Positions 34,306-46,065 of a stretch of 64,000 nucleotides of DNA are shown piece by piece (the first letter of the stretch is position 1; the number at the start of each line of letters is the position of its first letter). The position numbers and the translations under genes were made by a program. Location: assembly GCF_024139115.2 (NCBI RefSeq), contig NC_085141.1, forward strand, positions 239,745,047 through 239,809,046, given 5' to 3'. The notes beneath the pieces were generated by a model. It had not been told where the DNA came from and searched no databases. It saw only the letters and a list, made by a program, of their open reading frames with translations. The DNA comes from Armigeres subalbatus. Taxonomy: Eukaryota > Arthropoda > Insecta > Diptera > Culicidae.

Positions 34306-35134
34306 GACAAATCGACGTGCCTTCCCATATACAGATCTTTAAATTTCCTGCAATTCACTCTCCTTTCACTACCTCCTTCTGTACGACGGTCCACACAACA
34401 GCTCTCACAAGTGTGCGGGCATGCACTCTTTAATTTTCTAAATTTATTATTAAAAGTTTGTTTTAAAATAAAATGAAAAATAATAATCAACTCCTCTGCC
34501 TTATTTCCATAAATTGTAATAATTTAGAGTTGAAAACTATTGTTATTGTAACATTTCTTCAAAAATAGTAATTTTGTTAAATGGGAAACTATTTGAATAT
34601 ATCCAGCAAATCGTACGACAATAATAATAAATAATATTATAACAAATGTAATTATAATGCTGTTTATTGAGCTTATTGATGTTTAATCATCCCTTTCCTC
34701 AAGCGTACCGAAATCATATGATTAGCCTTCGTCGGGAAACATTTCCAAATGAAAACAAACCCCATCCTATTAATGAGCAAGTGCCATTCCGTGCCGATAG
34801 TTCGAACGAGCCAGACGTGTGTGCTGTGTCTCATGTTCGGTAGTGCTATTGTATGGTGCGTATCCTACCTACGGATCCAAGGCGATCACTGTCGGCGAGG
34901 GGAAGTAGCTGCTTCTGGCGACGCCAGTGAAGCAGGCTATTGTTACTGCTGCTACCTACAGCAGCAGCCGCAGATAAGTGGCAAAGATTGTTGTATTGTT
35001 CTCCCACAGAGTGGGTCTGATTAGAATAGTTTGAATTAGTTTTTTTTTTATTATTAGTTTTTTTTTCTAATTAGTTAATAGTTATTAGTTCTTAGCTTGT
35101 AATAACTATACTTCCAACACCTTGCGAGGTGATA

Positions 35135-36002
35135 ATGGAGGCGGAGACTGCGGAGGGCAGTGGGCCTCCCAAAGATGGTGGTCGCACACGATTCTACCAT
35201 GCATCTTCTCCTGGGCCTTGGGTTGTTTACTTTCGGCAGAAAGTGAAAAGCCTAGATTTTCTCGGCATTAAGCGAGATTTGAGGCGTCGTTTTCCGAAAA
35301 CTGATTTCCATCAGGTAAATCGGAACAAACTACGCATAACCGCACCTACATACAAGGATGCAAACGAAATCGCTAAAGACAAGGCCTACAATGTTGAATA
35401 TTTGGTTTATGTCCCCTCGAAATGGTTAAGTCGCAAGACACATCCGCCACAACCACCGCCAGCAGCCATCAGCTGCCGTTCGAGTAAGTGATTACTACGA
35501 TTCTATTGCCACTGATGAATTGGACTCCGACGTAGCTGATATGGATGATTCTTCGGAGGTACACGTGCCCGAAAAGAGGAAGCAACCGTCTTCCCCGGGA
35601 TCGCGCCGTAAGAGAACAAAAGTCATCCATAAAAGCTTGCCAAAATCTGAAGGTAATGGGGGATTATTTAAAATCCCGAAGCAATCTGTCTTCACTGCTC
35701 CTTTGGATCCTAGTTGCAGCAAGACATTCCCGCCATTGCTTAAAACCGATGTTTCCAAGAAACATCCGGTTAGGAGAATCAATGAAAGAAAAAATGCAAT
35801 TCGCACTTCCAGAAAAAATATTCCGTCCAAGCGAGGATTGATCTCCTTTAAGGACCTCGTGGACCGTTTTTTGAATTTGTTCAATATTCCGAATTCATTA
35901 AGGCCACTCATTGACCTCTTTATACCAACAGTGGAAAGTTATCTGAAGCAATTGACTGTTTCATGGCCCCTTCTTGCAGGAATTGTATCTTTCGATGGAT
36001 AA
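35135..36002 (+). pseudogene. LINE ORF1 (RNA-binding-type protein) with one frameshift
   Basis: The ATG at 35135 opens a frame (MEAETAEGSGPPKDGG) with a block reading GPWVVYFRQKVKSLDFLGIK and LRITAPTYKDANEIAKDKA, which looks like the small RNA-binding fold of mosquito LINE ORF1 proteins. That frame stops at 35489-35491. The protein continues one frame away as SDYYDSIATDELDSD, then basic SRRKRTKV, and ends at 36002. The single-base slip lies near 35480. No CCHC zinc knuckle is seen. It would bind element RNA and act as the chaperone of the RNP. The ORF2 start overlaps its stop by 8 bases (ATGGATAA), suggesting coupled termination-reinitiation. Confidence 0.8.
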
Positions 36003-39000
36003 TACGGCTATTACACAAGATACAATCACTGTGCTGCAGTGGAACTGTCATAGTCTAAAAAATAAATTAGACGTGTTCAAGTTTTTGATTCGCAATTCCG
36101 ATTGCCATATATTTGCACTCTGTGAAACATGGCTTTCTTCTGAAAATGAAATCAACTTCCACGATTTTAATATTATTCGCCAAGATCGGGATGATCATTA
36201 TGGTGGCCTTCTTTTGGGGATCAAAAAGTGCTACTCCTTCTACAGAATTCCCATTCCGACTGTTAATGGCCTAGAGATCGTCGCTTGCCAAATAAATGTA
36301 AAGAATAAAGATCTTTGCATAGCTTCAGTGTACATTCCTCCAAATGCCTCTATTAATCGTCGACATTTTTGGAGCGCAGTCTCCCTCCTATCATCTCCAG
36401 TATTGATATTGGGTGATATGAACGCACATGGTATTGGATGGGGCGAAACGTATGACGATTATAGAGCGCCTATTTTCTATGATTTGTGTGACGATTTCAA
36501 TTTGAATATTTTGAACACTGGTGAAGTAACTCGAATAGGACCAAATGGTCAACAAAGCCGTATTGATCTGTCTTTATGTTCAAATTCACTATCATTAGAT
36601 TGCACGTGGAAGATAATTCTAGATCCCCATGGTAGTGACCATATGCCGATAGTCACCACAATTAAGAGTGGCTATCAACAATCTGAGCCAGTTAATGTTC
36701 CTTTCGATCTCACGAAGAACATTGACTGGCAAAAATTTGCATCGGCGGTAAAAATTGGTATTGAATCAACTGATACTCTTCCCCCTTTGGATGAATATCG
36801 ATTCCTTACTGAGTTGATTCAAAAAAGCGCACTAGAAGCTCAGAAACGACGCGTTCCAAGTACATCTGTCATCAGAAGACCAGCCACTCCTGGATGGGAT
36901 GATGAATGTACTAAGTTGTATTCTGAGAAATCTGATGCCTTCAAGGCCTTCCGTAAACACGGAAGGTCTGAGCTTTTCGAAGAGTATTTGAGGCTTGAAA
37001 GAAAGCTCAAAAATCTTCTCAAGGCTAAAAAGCGTAGCTACTGGCGACGTTTTGTCGAGGGACTATCGCGAGAAACCTCAATGACAACACTTTGGAAAAC
37101 GGCCCGCAACATGCGGAACCGCACTTCCACCAACGAGAGTGAAGAATACTCCAATCGATGGATATTCAACTTCGCAAAAAAGGTCTGCCCAGATTCCGTA
37201 CCAGCAGAACCGCTATTTCGAGAATCAGTCACTGATCCCGGTTCTTTGGGTGGACCATTCACAATGCTGGAACTTTCTATGTCTCTTCTTTCATCGAATA
37301 ACTCTGCTCCGGGATGCGATAACATCAAATTCAATCTTCTTAAAAACCTCCCAGATATCGCAGGTAGACGATTACTTGACCTGTACAACTGTTTCATGGA
37401 GTACAACATTGTGCCACCTGAATGGCGACAGGTCAAAGTAATAGCTATTCAAAAGCCTGGGAAACCAGCGTCTAATCACAATTCATACCGACCGATTGCC
37501 ATGCTATCATGCATGAGAAAATTATTGGAGAAAATGATCCTTTCAAGAGTCGACCATTGGGTCGAAGAAAATGCATTGCTTTCAAATACTCAGTTTGGAT
37601 TTCGAAAAGGGAAAGGAACAAACGATTCTCTAGCGTTGCTATCTTCAGATATACAACTGGCCTTTGCGCACAAGGAGCAATTGGCTTCAGTATTCTTGGA
37701 CATTAAGGGCGCTTTTGATTCAGTTTCCATAGAAGTACTGTCAGACAATCTGCACAGTAATGGATTACCCGTTATTTTGAATAATTTCTTGAACAATTTG
37801 TTGTCAGAAAAACAAATGAACTTCACACTCGGCACTCTGACAACTTCCAGAACTAGTTACATGGGCCTTCCCCAAGGTTCATGTTTAAGTCCCTTGCTTT
37901 ATAATTTCTATGTCAAAGATATTGACAATTGTATGGAAGGACAATGCACGCTCAGACAACTTGCAGATGATGCCGTGGTCTCTCTAAGAGGTCCATGTGC
38001 AGCTGTCTTGCAAGGACAATTGCAAATTACCCTGGATAATCTGACTGTTTGGGCCAGACATTTAGGGATCGAGTTTTCACCGCAAAAAACTCAGTTGGTT
38101 GTGTTTACTAAGAAGCGGTATCCTGCTCAACTGAAACTCAAGCTGTTGAATGATGACATCAATCAATCTCTATCTTCTAAATACCTTGGGGTCATGTTTG
38201 ATTCCAAATGTACCTGGAAACTCCACATTGAGTATTTGATACAAAAATGCCGGAAAAGGATCAATTTTCTACGTTCTATCTCCGGAACATGGTGGGGTGC
38301 TCACCCGGAAGACCTCATCAAACTCTATAGAACGACAATTCTCTCTGTTTTAGAGTATGGCTCCTTCTGCTTCCTCTCAGCAGCTGATTGCCACCTGATC
38401 AAATTGGAACGAATTCAGTATCGTTGTTTGCGTATTGCCCTTGGCTGCATGCATTCAACGCATAACATGAGCCTGGAGGTGCTTGCTGGAGTCACTCCTT
38501 TGAAGCACCGTTACTGGGAGCTCTCGCTTAGAATACTCATCAAATGCGGAACAAGTAACACACTTGTTCTAGATAACTTCGATAATATGCTTGAACTAAC
38601 TTGTCGTTCAAGATTCCTTAGAGTTTATCTCAACTACATATCGTCAGATCTTTGTCTTCCGTGTTATAATCCCCCTCGAGTTCACTTCACCAACGACAGT
38701 TCCTCAATTGTATACGATCTGTCCATGAAACATGCTATTCAAGGAATACCAGATCATCTTCGACAAATATCTATTCCCCTAATTTTTTTCTGAAAAATAT
38801 GAACATGTCAATTGCAACAACAGATATTTCACTGATGGTTCTCGCATCAACAGATCCACTGGCTTCGGTGTTTTCAATGTGACTTCAACCACCTTCCGAA
38901 AACTTCAGGAACCGTGTTCGGTTTATGTTGCTGAGCTGGCAGCAATTAACTTCGCTTTGGGGATAATTTCCAATCAGCCCGTAGACCATTATTTCATCTT

Positions 39001-39673
39001 CTCGGATAGTCTTAGTTCTATCGAGGCACTCCGGTCGATGAAACCTGTTCAGCACGCATCTTACTTTCTTACAAACATAAGAGAGCAGATGCGTGTTTTG
39101 GTCGAAAGATCATTCAAGATTACCTTTGTTTGGGTCCCATCTCACTGCTCAATCTACGGCAATGAGAAGGCAGACTCGCTGGCAAAGGTGGGCGCACAGG
39201 AAGGTGAGGTTTATGATAGACAATTCTCGAGTAACGAGTTTTTCCCATTAGTCCGTCAGAGTACTCTTCAAAGTTGGCAAAGGAATTGGACACACAATGA
39301 ACTCGGACGGTGGCTATTTTCCATAGTTCCAAAAGTTTCTGGGCGAGCGTGGTTCAGAGGTGAGGACTTAAGTCGAGGCTTCATTCGCGTGATGTCGAGA
39401 CTTATGTCCAATCACTATTCACTAAACGCACATCTGTACAGAATAAACCTTGTCGATAGCAACTTATGTAGGTGCGGAGCCGGTTATGAAGACATCGATC
39501 ACGTAGTTTGGTTCTGCTCGGAAAATGACGCCTCCAGAGAGCGACTATTGGATACCCTAGTGGCCCGAGGTAAACAACCCTTCAGGGAAATTCGAGGTGT
39601 TTTGGGGGATCGTGATGCGGTCTATATGCAGGCCATTTATAGTTTCATTTGTGATTCTGACATCAAAATCTAA
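35995..39673 (+). pseudogene. LINE ORF2: endonuclease, reverse transcriptase, RNase H; one frameshift
   Basis: The ATG at 35995 overlaps the ORF1 stop. Endonuclease motifs: LQWNCHSLKNK, LCETWLSSE, LGDMNAHGIGWG and GSDHMPI. Reverse transcriptase motifs: NSAPGCDNIKFNLL, SYRPIAMLSCMRKLLEK, FLDIKGAFDSV, GLPQGSCLSPLLYNFYV and LADDAVV near residue 655; the aromatic residue before ADD is Leu. The frame stops at 38791-38793, just after a seven-T run at 38783-38789, and resumes one frame away with NNRYFTDGSR. RNase H then shows all four acidic positions (TDG, VAELAA, SDSLSS, NEKADSLAK). A C-terminal CRCGAGYEDIDHVVWFC resembles a CCHC knuckle. Only one slip separates this from an intact ORF2; a homopolymer sequencing error is a real alternative. 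Confidence 0.92.
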
Positions 39674-40051
39674 TTTTTTTTTCTTCTGTCAAAGTTTTTT
39701 TTTTGTACTGTCTCTGTCTCTATGTTCCGTAGATCTCCGTTACTCAGGCCATCCGGAAGACGCTCCCAGTAGAACCAATCCTAGAGCACGACGACACGCC
39801 ACATCGTCCCTTACGCCAAATGCCCGGATGAGCAGCCGAAATTCCTTGATTCCGAATCCTAAGCCTCGTCCATCCTTTAATATTGTAAACTAACCTCGAG
39901 TCACCACGAGTATGCTGGCTCCTATCCCTCTCTTACTAACTGAAAAAAAATGACATTGATTGTATATATCACAAAGAAATATGGCTCCGTAAAGTGTTAT
40001 ACACGCCTGAGCCTACCAAATAAACGAACTTGGGAAAAAAATGAGCAAGTG

Positions 40052-40892
40052 AAACTAGCATTATAAGATTATTAGTAAAATTTTACCAGTTATAAGTTAC
40101 CGTCACGCTCTACATAATAATATCACAGACAAACAGACATAACACTCGTCAAACTTCTATCGTTCAATGATTTGCTGGTCGATTCAAATAATCATTAGTT
40201 GGCCAATCGATCACTCGTGGCGCTCGCATCGGACTTGCTCGAGTCTGACGTTCGCTCACTACCGCCATCCGGTTCGTGACTTGCCCAACTAACTGAAATC
40301 AACAGATGTCGTTAGTGTTTGAATGACGATGAATTTGTTGAGTGAATGTTCAATGTGTTATGTCTGTTTGTCTGTGATAATACCTCATTCACTTTGCCTT
40401 AGTTCAAAAGAGATGTATAATAACAAATCTTAACCTAAATCTAAATCCTAAAATGTTCAATTTGTGGAAATAAATTAAAGTAAAATGAACTCACCTTATT
40501 CCATGAAGATACTTACCATCCACGCCCCTATGTGACATTGCCCATACTATCCCACCATAGGGCAGACGTTGGATTGCGGATCAATGCCATTGGCGATATT
40601 GTGTGCACACGATATCCTTTGAGCCAGCCTGGTGTCTCCGAAAGCAAGGTGGCCGCCAACTCCACAACCATTTCCATAGCTGATTCTCCTACCTCTACAT
40701 CTAGCGCCAACGCCATTTCCCGTTTTCGTCTTTGTATCCGCTGCAGTCTTCAAACGGCCATCAGATTTGCTGCACAAAATTTGTCGAAACCGTTGTTGGT
40801 ATCCTGCGCAGATGCGTATCCTGGTATCCTGTTAGCTGCGCCGTTTCCGAAAGGCACTGAAGCTCGAGGAAAATGATATACGAATCATTTTA
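40052..40892. other. Stretch without recognised gene
   Basis: A 114-codon plus-strand frame at 40532-40876 (NSTTISIADSPTSTSSANA) and an overlapping minus-strand frame show no domain. I do not call either as a gene. Confidence 0.4.
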
Positions 40893-41157
40893 CACGGTGC
40901 CCCGGTAGACCGTTATTATAAAATAAAAATGACCATCAAAACCAAGTACAGGGCTCGATTCCTGTGGTAATTCTGCACCTTGATTTGAAGTTTTTAATTA
41001 AGAAATTTCAAAAGAATCTATATTTTAATTCAATAATATCCCCAAAATACCTTCAAAGCCGTCCAAAAAGTGGTCCAAGTTGTTTTTAACCAGTTTGCAT
41101 TTGTTGCCTTTATTACAATTATAAATTTTTACAATTGATTAAGCTCACCAAACTGAC

Positions 41158-41592
41158 TTAGGTATGTTTTTTGTATGGCTTGAAGCCGTCTATCTTCAAG
41201 AATGCTCTGTTCAAAACCATGCATGAATTCACGTGCAGGCTGCAGATTCTTTGTTGAATACCATTCAGATTAAAGTTTGTATTTTTTTTATTGTATTCAC
41301 AAATGTAATCGAGCATCAGAAGTAAAGATTGGAGTATGTCAAAAATTGATGAAAAAACCAACAGCTTAAATATTTGTTTAAAGTAGTATAGTTGTTTAGC
41401 ATTATATAACAGATTAGATCTTCGGCAGATGCTGTAACAATTGAATTGACGGAGTTTTATCATATTCTGAGATTTCCCCGCAAAAGGATCATCGGACTGG
41501 TAATGACTCCAAAGATGGCGGTAAGGAAAAGCTACGATTTTCAAGAGTGAGCTCGGCATATAGAATGAGATCTCGGGAACCAATGAAAACAT
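41158..41592 (-). CDS. Unrecognised 144-codon frame inside the CACGGTG element
   Basis: The frame is open for 144 codons with sequence such as SFYMPSSLLKIVAFPYRHLW and LYYFKQIFKLLVFSSIFDIL. I recognise no domain. It lies inside the TIR transposon, so it could be part of a decayed transposase, or chance in AT-rich DNA. No RNA evidence is visible. Confidence 0.2.
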   Translation of the reverse strand: MFSLVPEISFYMPSSLLKIVAFPYRHLWSHYQSDDPFAGKSQNMIKLRQFNCYSICRRSNLLYNAKQLYYFKQIFKLLVFSSIFDILQSLLLMLDYICEYNKKNTNFNLNGIQQRICSLHVNSCMVLNRAFLKIDGFKPYKKHT

Positions 41593-41928
41593 CAGGAAAA
41601 ATGCACAAGAGAAAGAAAATAAAAATTCAAGCTTTGTACATATTCTTTTGGGTTTTCGGTTACGACGAAGAAATATTCAATTTTTTAACTTTTAAAAACA
41701 CTTTAAAAAAGAAACAAAATGAACCTTTGCTTATCTCCGTCACTACACATCTAGTTCGGAATTGTTAATACGATTTTAAAGTTGCTCGAGAAGCGCCATG
41801 TTGAGTAAATTTATGGATGAACCAAGTATAGATGATGTATCAACAAATTGCATAGAGTTCACTAGAATCCCGATCTTTCGGATTACGGCAATACTCTGCT
41901 TAAACATTAACAATTTTCTAATTAATAT

Positions 41929-42189
41929 TTTAGTCTGCAGTCGAAACACGAGCATGGTTTTGAGGAAGCAATTGATGGCTTTGCTAGCAGCTGGAAAAAG
42001 CCGCAGCTTCCATTCACGTCAAAGTACCATATCTTGAATTATCATGTTTCTGAGTTCTGTAGAGGTACCGGAATAGGTTTTGGCTTACATATCAAACATG
42101 CTTTTTCTAGTCCGTTGATTAGAACTTTGACGAGATTTGGCAGCAAAGATCGGTTAATATGTGCTGTGATCGAGTATAACAGCTTCTAA
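41929..42189 (+). pseudogene. Transposase-like C-terminal relic
   Basis: A plus-strand frame entered after a TTTTAG-type acceptor reads HGFEEAIDGFASSWKKPQLP, then TSKYHILNYHVSEFCRGTGI, then GFGLHIKHAF and ends CAVIEYNSF at a TAA. The pattern K-H-I-x2-H-V-x-E-F followed by G-x-G-L-G resembles C-terminal parts of eukaryotic cut-and-paste transposases, as I remember them. The usual acidic E in the following segment is not seen. No ATG opens it, so this is an exon or a broken fragment. Confidence 0.4.
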
Positions 42190-42404
42190 CTACTATTATT
42201 CTACACAAACTCTGGTCTTAATTCTCTCAATTATGAACATAAACACTACATTAAAAATAATTGTTACTTTTCATTCTATTAAACATTGAAAGCAACACTT
42301 CTTCTAAACTCGAGCAAGTTAGCCATACAAAAACGCTCCCTTAAACTTAAGTCAGTTTGGTAAGATAAGCCAGTTGTAAATATTTATATTTCTAATAACG
42401 GCAA

Positions 42405-42600
42405 CGCGTGCTTAGGGCCATCTTTGGCGTTGTGCAAGAGAATGGTGTGTGGCGGCGAAGGTTGAAACAAGAGCTCGCCCAGCTCTACGGCGAACCCAGA
42501 AGGTACCTAAAGCTGGAAGGGTACGATGGGCAAGGCATATTTCAAGAAAGCCGGACAGCAACCCTGCAAAGCTGGTGGTTACTTCTGACTGGCAGGTTCA
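42405..42600 (+). pseudogene. RTE LINE fragment nested in the CACGGTG element
   Basis: VLRAIFGVVQENGVWRRRLK-type sequence, then QELAQLYGEP, matches VLRTIYGGVQMADGTWRRRM and LELHQLLGEP of the intact RTE copy. Frames shift near 42500 and the match ends after RVRWARHISRKPDSNPAKLV. Confidence 0.8.
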
Positions 42601-42974
42601 GGAAGAATTGAAAGACATCTATCTAAGTGGATTAACAAGGATTTTTAGTGATATTTTTGGATTCTTATATGGATTCTTTTAAAATTTCTTAACTAAAAAC
42701 TTCAAATCAAGACTTCTCGAGATTCCTCCTAGGGATTTTTTTAAAAATAGGTCCAGAGGTGCAGAATTACCACAGAAATCGAGCCCTGTACTTGGTTTTG
42801 ATGGACATTTTTATTTTATAATAACCGTGTACCGGGGCACCGTGTTTTAGGATTCCACTTTTATCGAAAAAACGGGAAAATGACGGATAAGGAATTTTTA
42901 GCGTCCAGCGACATTTCACAACTGCAACTTCGCCCGCATTCTATTTGGTATTCGATCTGTTTTTTCTCTGTTAT

Positions 42975-43148
42975 TAATTGAAAGCTTTTCTATACCCAAC
43001 ATTGCACGAGTATGTATCTTGTTTAGCCAATGCAATGCCCAGTATGTCCAGAATGTTGCCCACCCGAAAATACCTTAGAACGGACTGAGAATCGAACTCG
43101 TCATCTCCAGATTGGCAATCGTGCGCCTTTGCTCGCAATGCTAACTGG
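42975..43148 (-). mobile_element. tRNA-derived SINE of a second family, copy A
   Basis: On the minus strand it begins AGTTAGCATTGCGAGCAAAG (A-box side), has GAGTTCGATTCTCAG (B box), and continues through GTGCAATGTTGGGTAT to GAAAAGCTTTCAATT. It matches copy B at 51885-52052 end to end. It is distinct from Feilai. No clear target-site duplication was found. Confidence 0.65.
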
Positions 43149-43295
43149 TGTTCCTTTTAATGTTGATCATGGATTTGTTTATGAAATTTTTCTTCTCTTA
43201 ACGCTGAATCATCAATGAGAAATTATTCTTCAATTTCTACCATCGCCAACTAGCGGTTTCCCCTGTTGGTCCAAGAATGTGGATTACCGCCATCA

Positions 43296-43493
43296 GGGGT
43301 GACAATGGGTCTGGGGGGTGAGAATGGGTCTTCACTCTCTCCGACAGCCTGGAGGTCGGATAGCAAAATCGTTCAAAAAGGTCTCTTGTATTTCAGTATT
43401 CTTGCCCTCAGATACATTCAATCTATTCTACAAGCATTCTAAGTACTTGAACAGTGACCCATTCTCAGACCCAATTGACCCATTGGCACCCCC
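43296..43493. mobile_element. 198-bp inverted-repeat element, GGGGTGACAATGGGTC ends
   Basis: The left end reads GGGGTGACAATGGGTCTGG, then GTGAGAATGGGTC. The right end reversed reads GGGGGTGCCAATGGGTC, then TCTGAGAATGGGTC. Repeated AATGGGTC units lie in both arms. Confidence 0.65.
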
Positions 43494-43581
43494 GACGACG
43501 GTACTAATCAATGCGCCAATCAAACTCCCTTCCAGAAAAAAGTAACCACACTCAAACCATGCCGGAGTAAGTATATCTTCC

Positions 43582-43693
43582 TCTCTTACTAACTGAAAAA
43601 AATGACATTGATTGTATATATCACAAAGAAACATGGCTCCGTAAAGTGTCTTACACGCCTGAGCATACCAAATAAACGAACTTGGAAATAAAA
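43582..43693 (+). mobile_element. 5'-truncated tail of the LOA/I-like LINE, with TSD
   Basis: The 112 bp match 39929-40039 of the full-length copy (TCTCTTACTAACTG, GGCTCCGTAAAGTGT, CCAAATAAACGAACTTGG). The flanks are AAGTATATCTTCC at 43569-43581 and AAGTATATCCTCC at 43694-43706, a 13-bp duplication with one difference. Confidence 0.88.
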
Positions 43694-43706
43694 AAGTATA
43701 TCCTCC

Positions 43707-46065
43707 GGGTCTCCCCAGTACCTTATAAGCAAAAGGGTAAAGTATTAGTTGAAATAAAGTGTCTGTCATATCTTCACATCTTATTTCGTCCTGTCAGCAA
43801 ACAAGCGAGCGGCTTAAAAAAGTTGTCCGCGTGAACCTTATTTTCAGTGGTCGCCCTTTCCAATCTAATAAATGACCAACAGCTGGATATGGGCAAATTT
43901 CCGTATAATGGACCCTGCAATATTGACATTTTCAAATTGGATCGGGAATAACTATTCTTAATTCCTTCATTCATTGTTATGCTGAACATGTAAATCAAGT
44001 GAATTGTCGGGGAATGGGAATGGTATGATTCTATTATGGACCCCATGATATTTACATTGGTGAAATTTAGTCACTTTTCAAAAATGTTGATTCAGATAAC
44101 TAAGATAGTTTGCACATCAAAACTTTCAACGAATATTGTCAACAAAGTCAAAATTCTGATAATAGGGGCTCCATCGTTGCTCATTTGCCGATCACCGCCC
44201 CCTGTATGGCAATACTACATTGACAAAACATTTTCACCTGTCCATACCAGGCATTCAGACCCTGCTCAAACTACCGAGAGAAAGAAGTTGGTTACGCTGC
44301 TGCTGTTGAGACAGCTCTTCAAAACAAAAACATCGGATCTAACGAATAAATAATTTTATTTACCAGTCTTTGGCAAAGGATTGCGTGCCTTGTATCAATA
44401 GGCATTGCATCGACACATTCATTCTGTTGAAAAAGTTCCCCCTCTTTTTGCAAACGCGGTGCTGACAAGCCCTGAGACTATGAAGTGCTTTAAATATATT
44501 CATTTCAGCGATTTTTGAATTTCCATAAGGTTTGACTTTTGAAGCAGGAGCAATTAACAATGCACAGCGCAAAAAGTATTGGTACAAAACCTTGGTGTTG
44601 GTTCAGAAAAAACTCTTAAAAAACTAGTTTGAGTAAAAATTTTAAAGCTAAAACAGCGTTTTTTTATTTACTTTCAACTTAGTTATTTCATATCTCAACA
44701 ACTACAACTCGTAGGGATCTGAAATGTTGGGGTTTAAATATCTACTTACGAGAAAATAGTGAAAAAATATATGTGAAAGTCCATTTTCCGATTAATGTCC
44801 GCCTTAATCTTCATAGTGCATTTGTGGCAGGTGTTTTTCTTCTGTACGACACCGTTAAATTGCGTTATTGTTTCTCTTAAACTAATAAAGAACATATAAT
44901 TTGAATTTCCATATACCCAATGAGTAAAACAATTATTGTACCTGTACGCTTACATGGTCATTTACCAAGACGACATCGTTACTATTTATTATTAGATCTC
45001 ATTTTCGTCTCAATTTTCCAAAGCCGTACAATTTTCGAAAATAAAATTGAATCAAGTTTTATTTTTATTGCTGCGCAATGACTAACATCGCTAGCATTCA
45101 CGGATATTCCACCACTGATTTCAAAACCGAAACTTGAAGAGAGAGAGAATGGCTTTCTCCTACTCAAGCTGTAGCTGAAGAGCCAAAGGAAACCGCAAAA
45201 ATAAAGACACACCATAAAATAAATGACCCGGAAAACGAATGGATTTTTCATAATCGATTGGCAATATTTACATTTCTTTTTCATATTTCCTCGTTTCCAG
45301 TGATCATCTGCCGCGAACACACATATGGGGCACGCGCATCTTCTCGCTACTCCCGTTGGAATTCTAGCGTTACGCAAGAACCTCTGGAAACAGCCTCTTG
45401 CATTGCTTCATCTGCGTATAACTGTTTTCGAGACGATCAAAAATATGTTCAACATTTCCATATAAAAATACAGAATAGGAACCATTCACTGGGGCCATCC
45501 AGAAACCACGTGGTCATATTTTTGAAGATTTTCAACCACCCTCCCCCCCTTCCCAATGTGGCTTATCGTGGTCATTTGGCACCCCTCTTCACCCCCTTGA
45601 CCACGTGTTTATTTTTTCAAGTACAAAAAAAAATTAAAAAAAAATTAACTAAAACATATGGTTAATCCAATCAATTTTGAAGATGGACAATTTCAACTGA
45701 TTCAAAATCAAACTAAACCCAACATGGAAATTATTAATTTTCATGATTTTGAAAATTTTGATGATGTTATCATGTTGTAGTGTGTATCAGGTATAAGGAT
45801 AGCTAGAAATCGCACACCTTCGATGCATCAGGAGGGAGGATACAAAAAAATGTGTACTCGCGAATATGTTATAAAAATTTCGAGAAAAATTTGTAATGGT
45901 TTAGAAATTTTCCAAAATATCCCTATATTTTTTTTTCTTTATTAGTGGTTTTTAAAAATAATTATAAAGTTCATCACTGAATATCTCTATAGATTATTAA
46001 AAGTAGGTCCCAAAAAGGCCCCAACCTCCGTAGCTCTGGAGGTACTGGAAATTATATTTTGGTAT
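43707..46065. other. Stretch without recognised gene
   Basis: A 131-codon minus-strand frame at 44982-45377 includes a hydrophobic run (FRVIYFMVCLYFCGFLWLFS) that could span a membrane, but no domain is recognised and no transcription signal supports it. Two copies of TATAATGGACCC-type sequence lie near 43905 and 44031. Confidence 0.4.

Larger units (their letters stand above)
34784..40039 (+). mobile_element. Full-length LOA/I-like LINE with RNase H, 5.26 kb
   Basis: A perfect 12-bp target-site duplication, AATGAGCAAGTG, flanks it at 34772-34783 and 40040-40051. It has a 5' UTR of about 350 bp, ORF1 (35135-36002), ORF2 (35995-39673) and a 3' UTR ending CCAAATAAACGAACTTGGG plus an A tail. 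Two truncated tails of the same or a related family lie at 33466-33537 and 43582-43693. Clade LOA versus I is inferred from the RNase H and overall motif style. Confidence 0.93.
40893..42844. mobile_element. 1.95-kb TIR transposon with CACGGTG ends and 5-bp TSD (Transib-like termini)
   Basis: The left end is CACGGTGCCCCGGTAGACCG; the right end reversed is CACGGTGCCCCGGTACACGG. Inverted similarity runs about 95 bp and includes TTATAAAATAAAAATG and CAAGTACAGGGCTCGATT. TTTTA flanks both sides (40888-40892, 42845-42849). A CAC(A/G)GTG-type heptamer at the very end with a 5-bp duplication is the terminal pattern of Transib/RAG-type transposons. That link is inference: no Transib transposase was recognised and the TIRs are unusually long. 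Confidence 0.75.

Noticed and set aside
44982..45377. 131-codon ORF with a hydrophobic segment
   Set aside because: One possible membrane span is not enough; no family, start context or neighbouring gene supports it.
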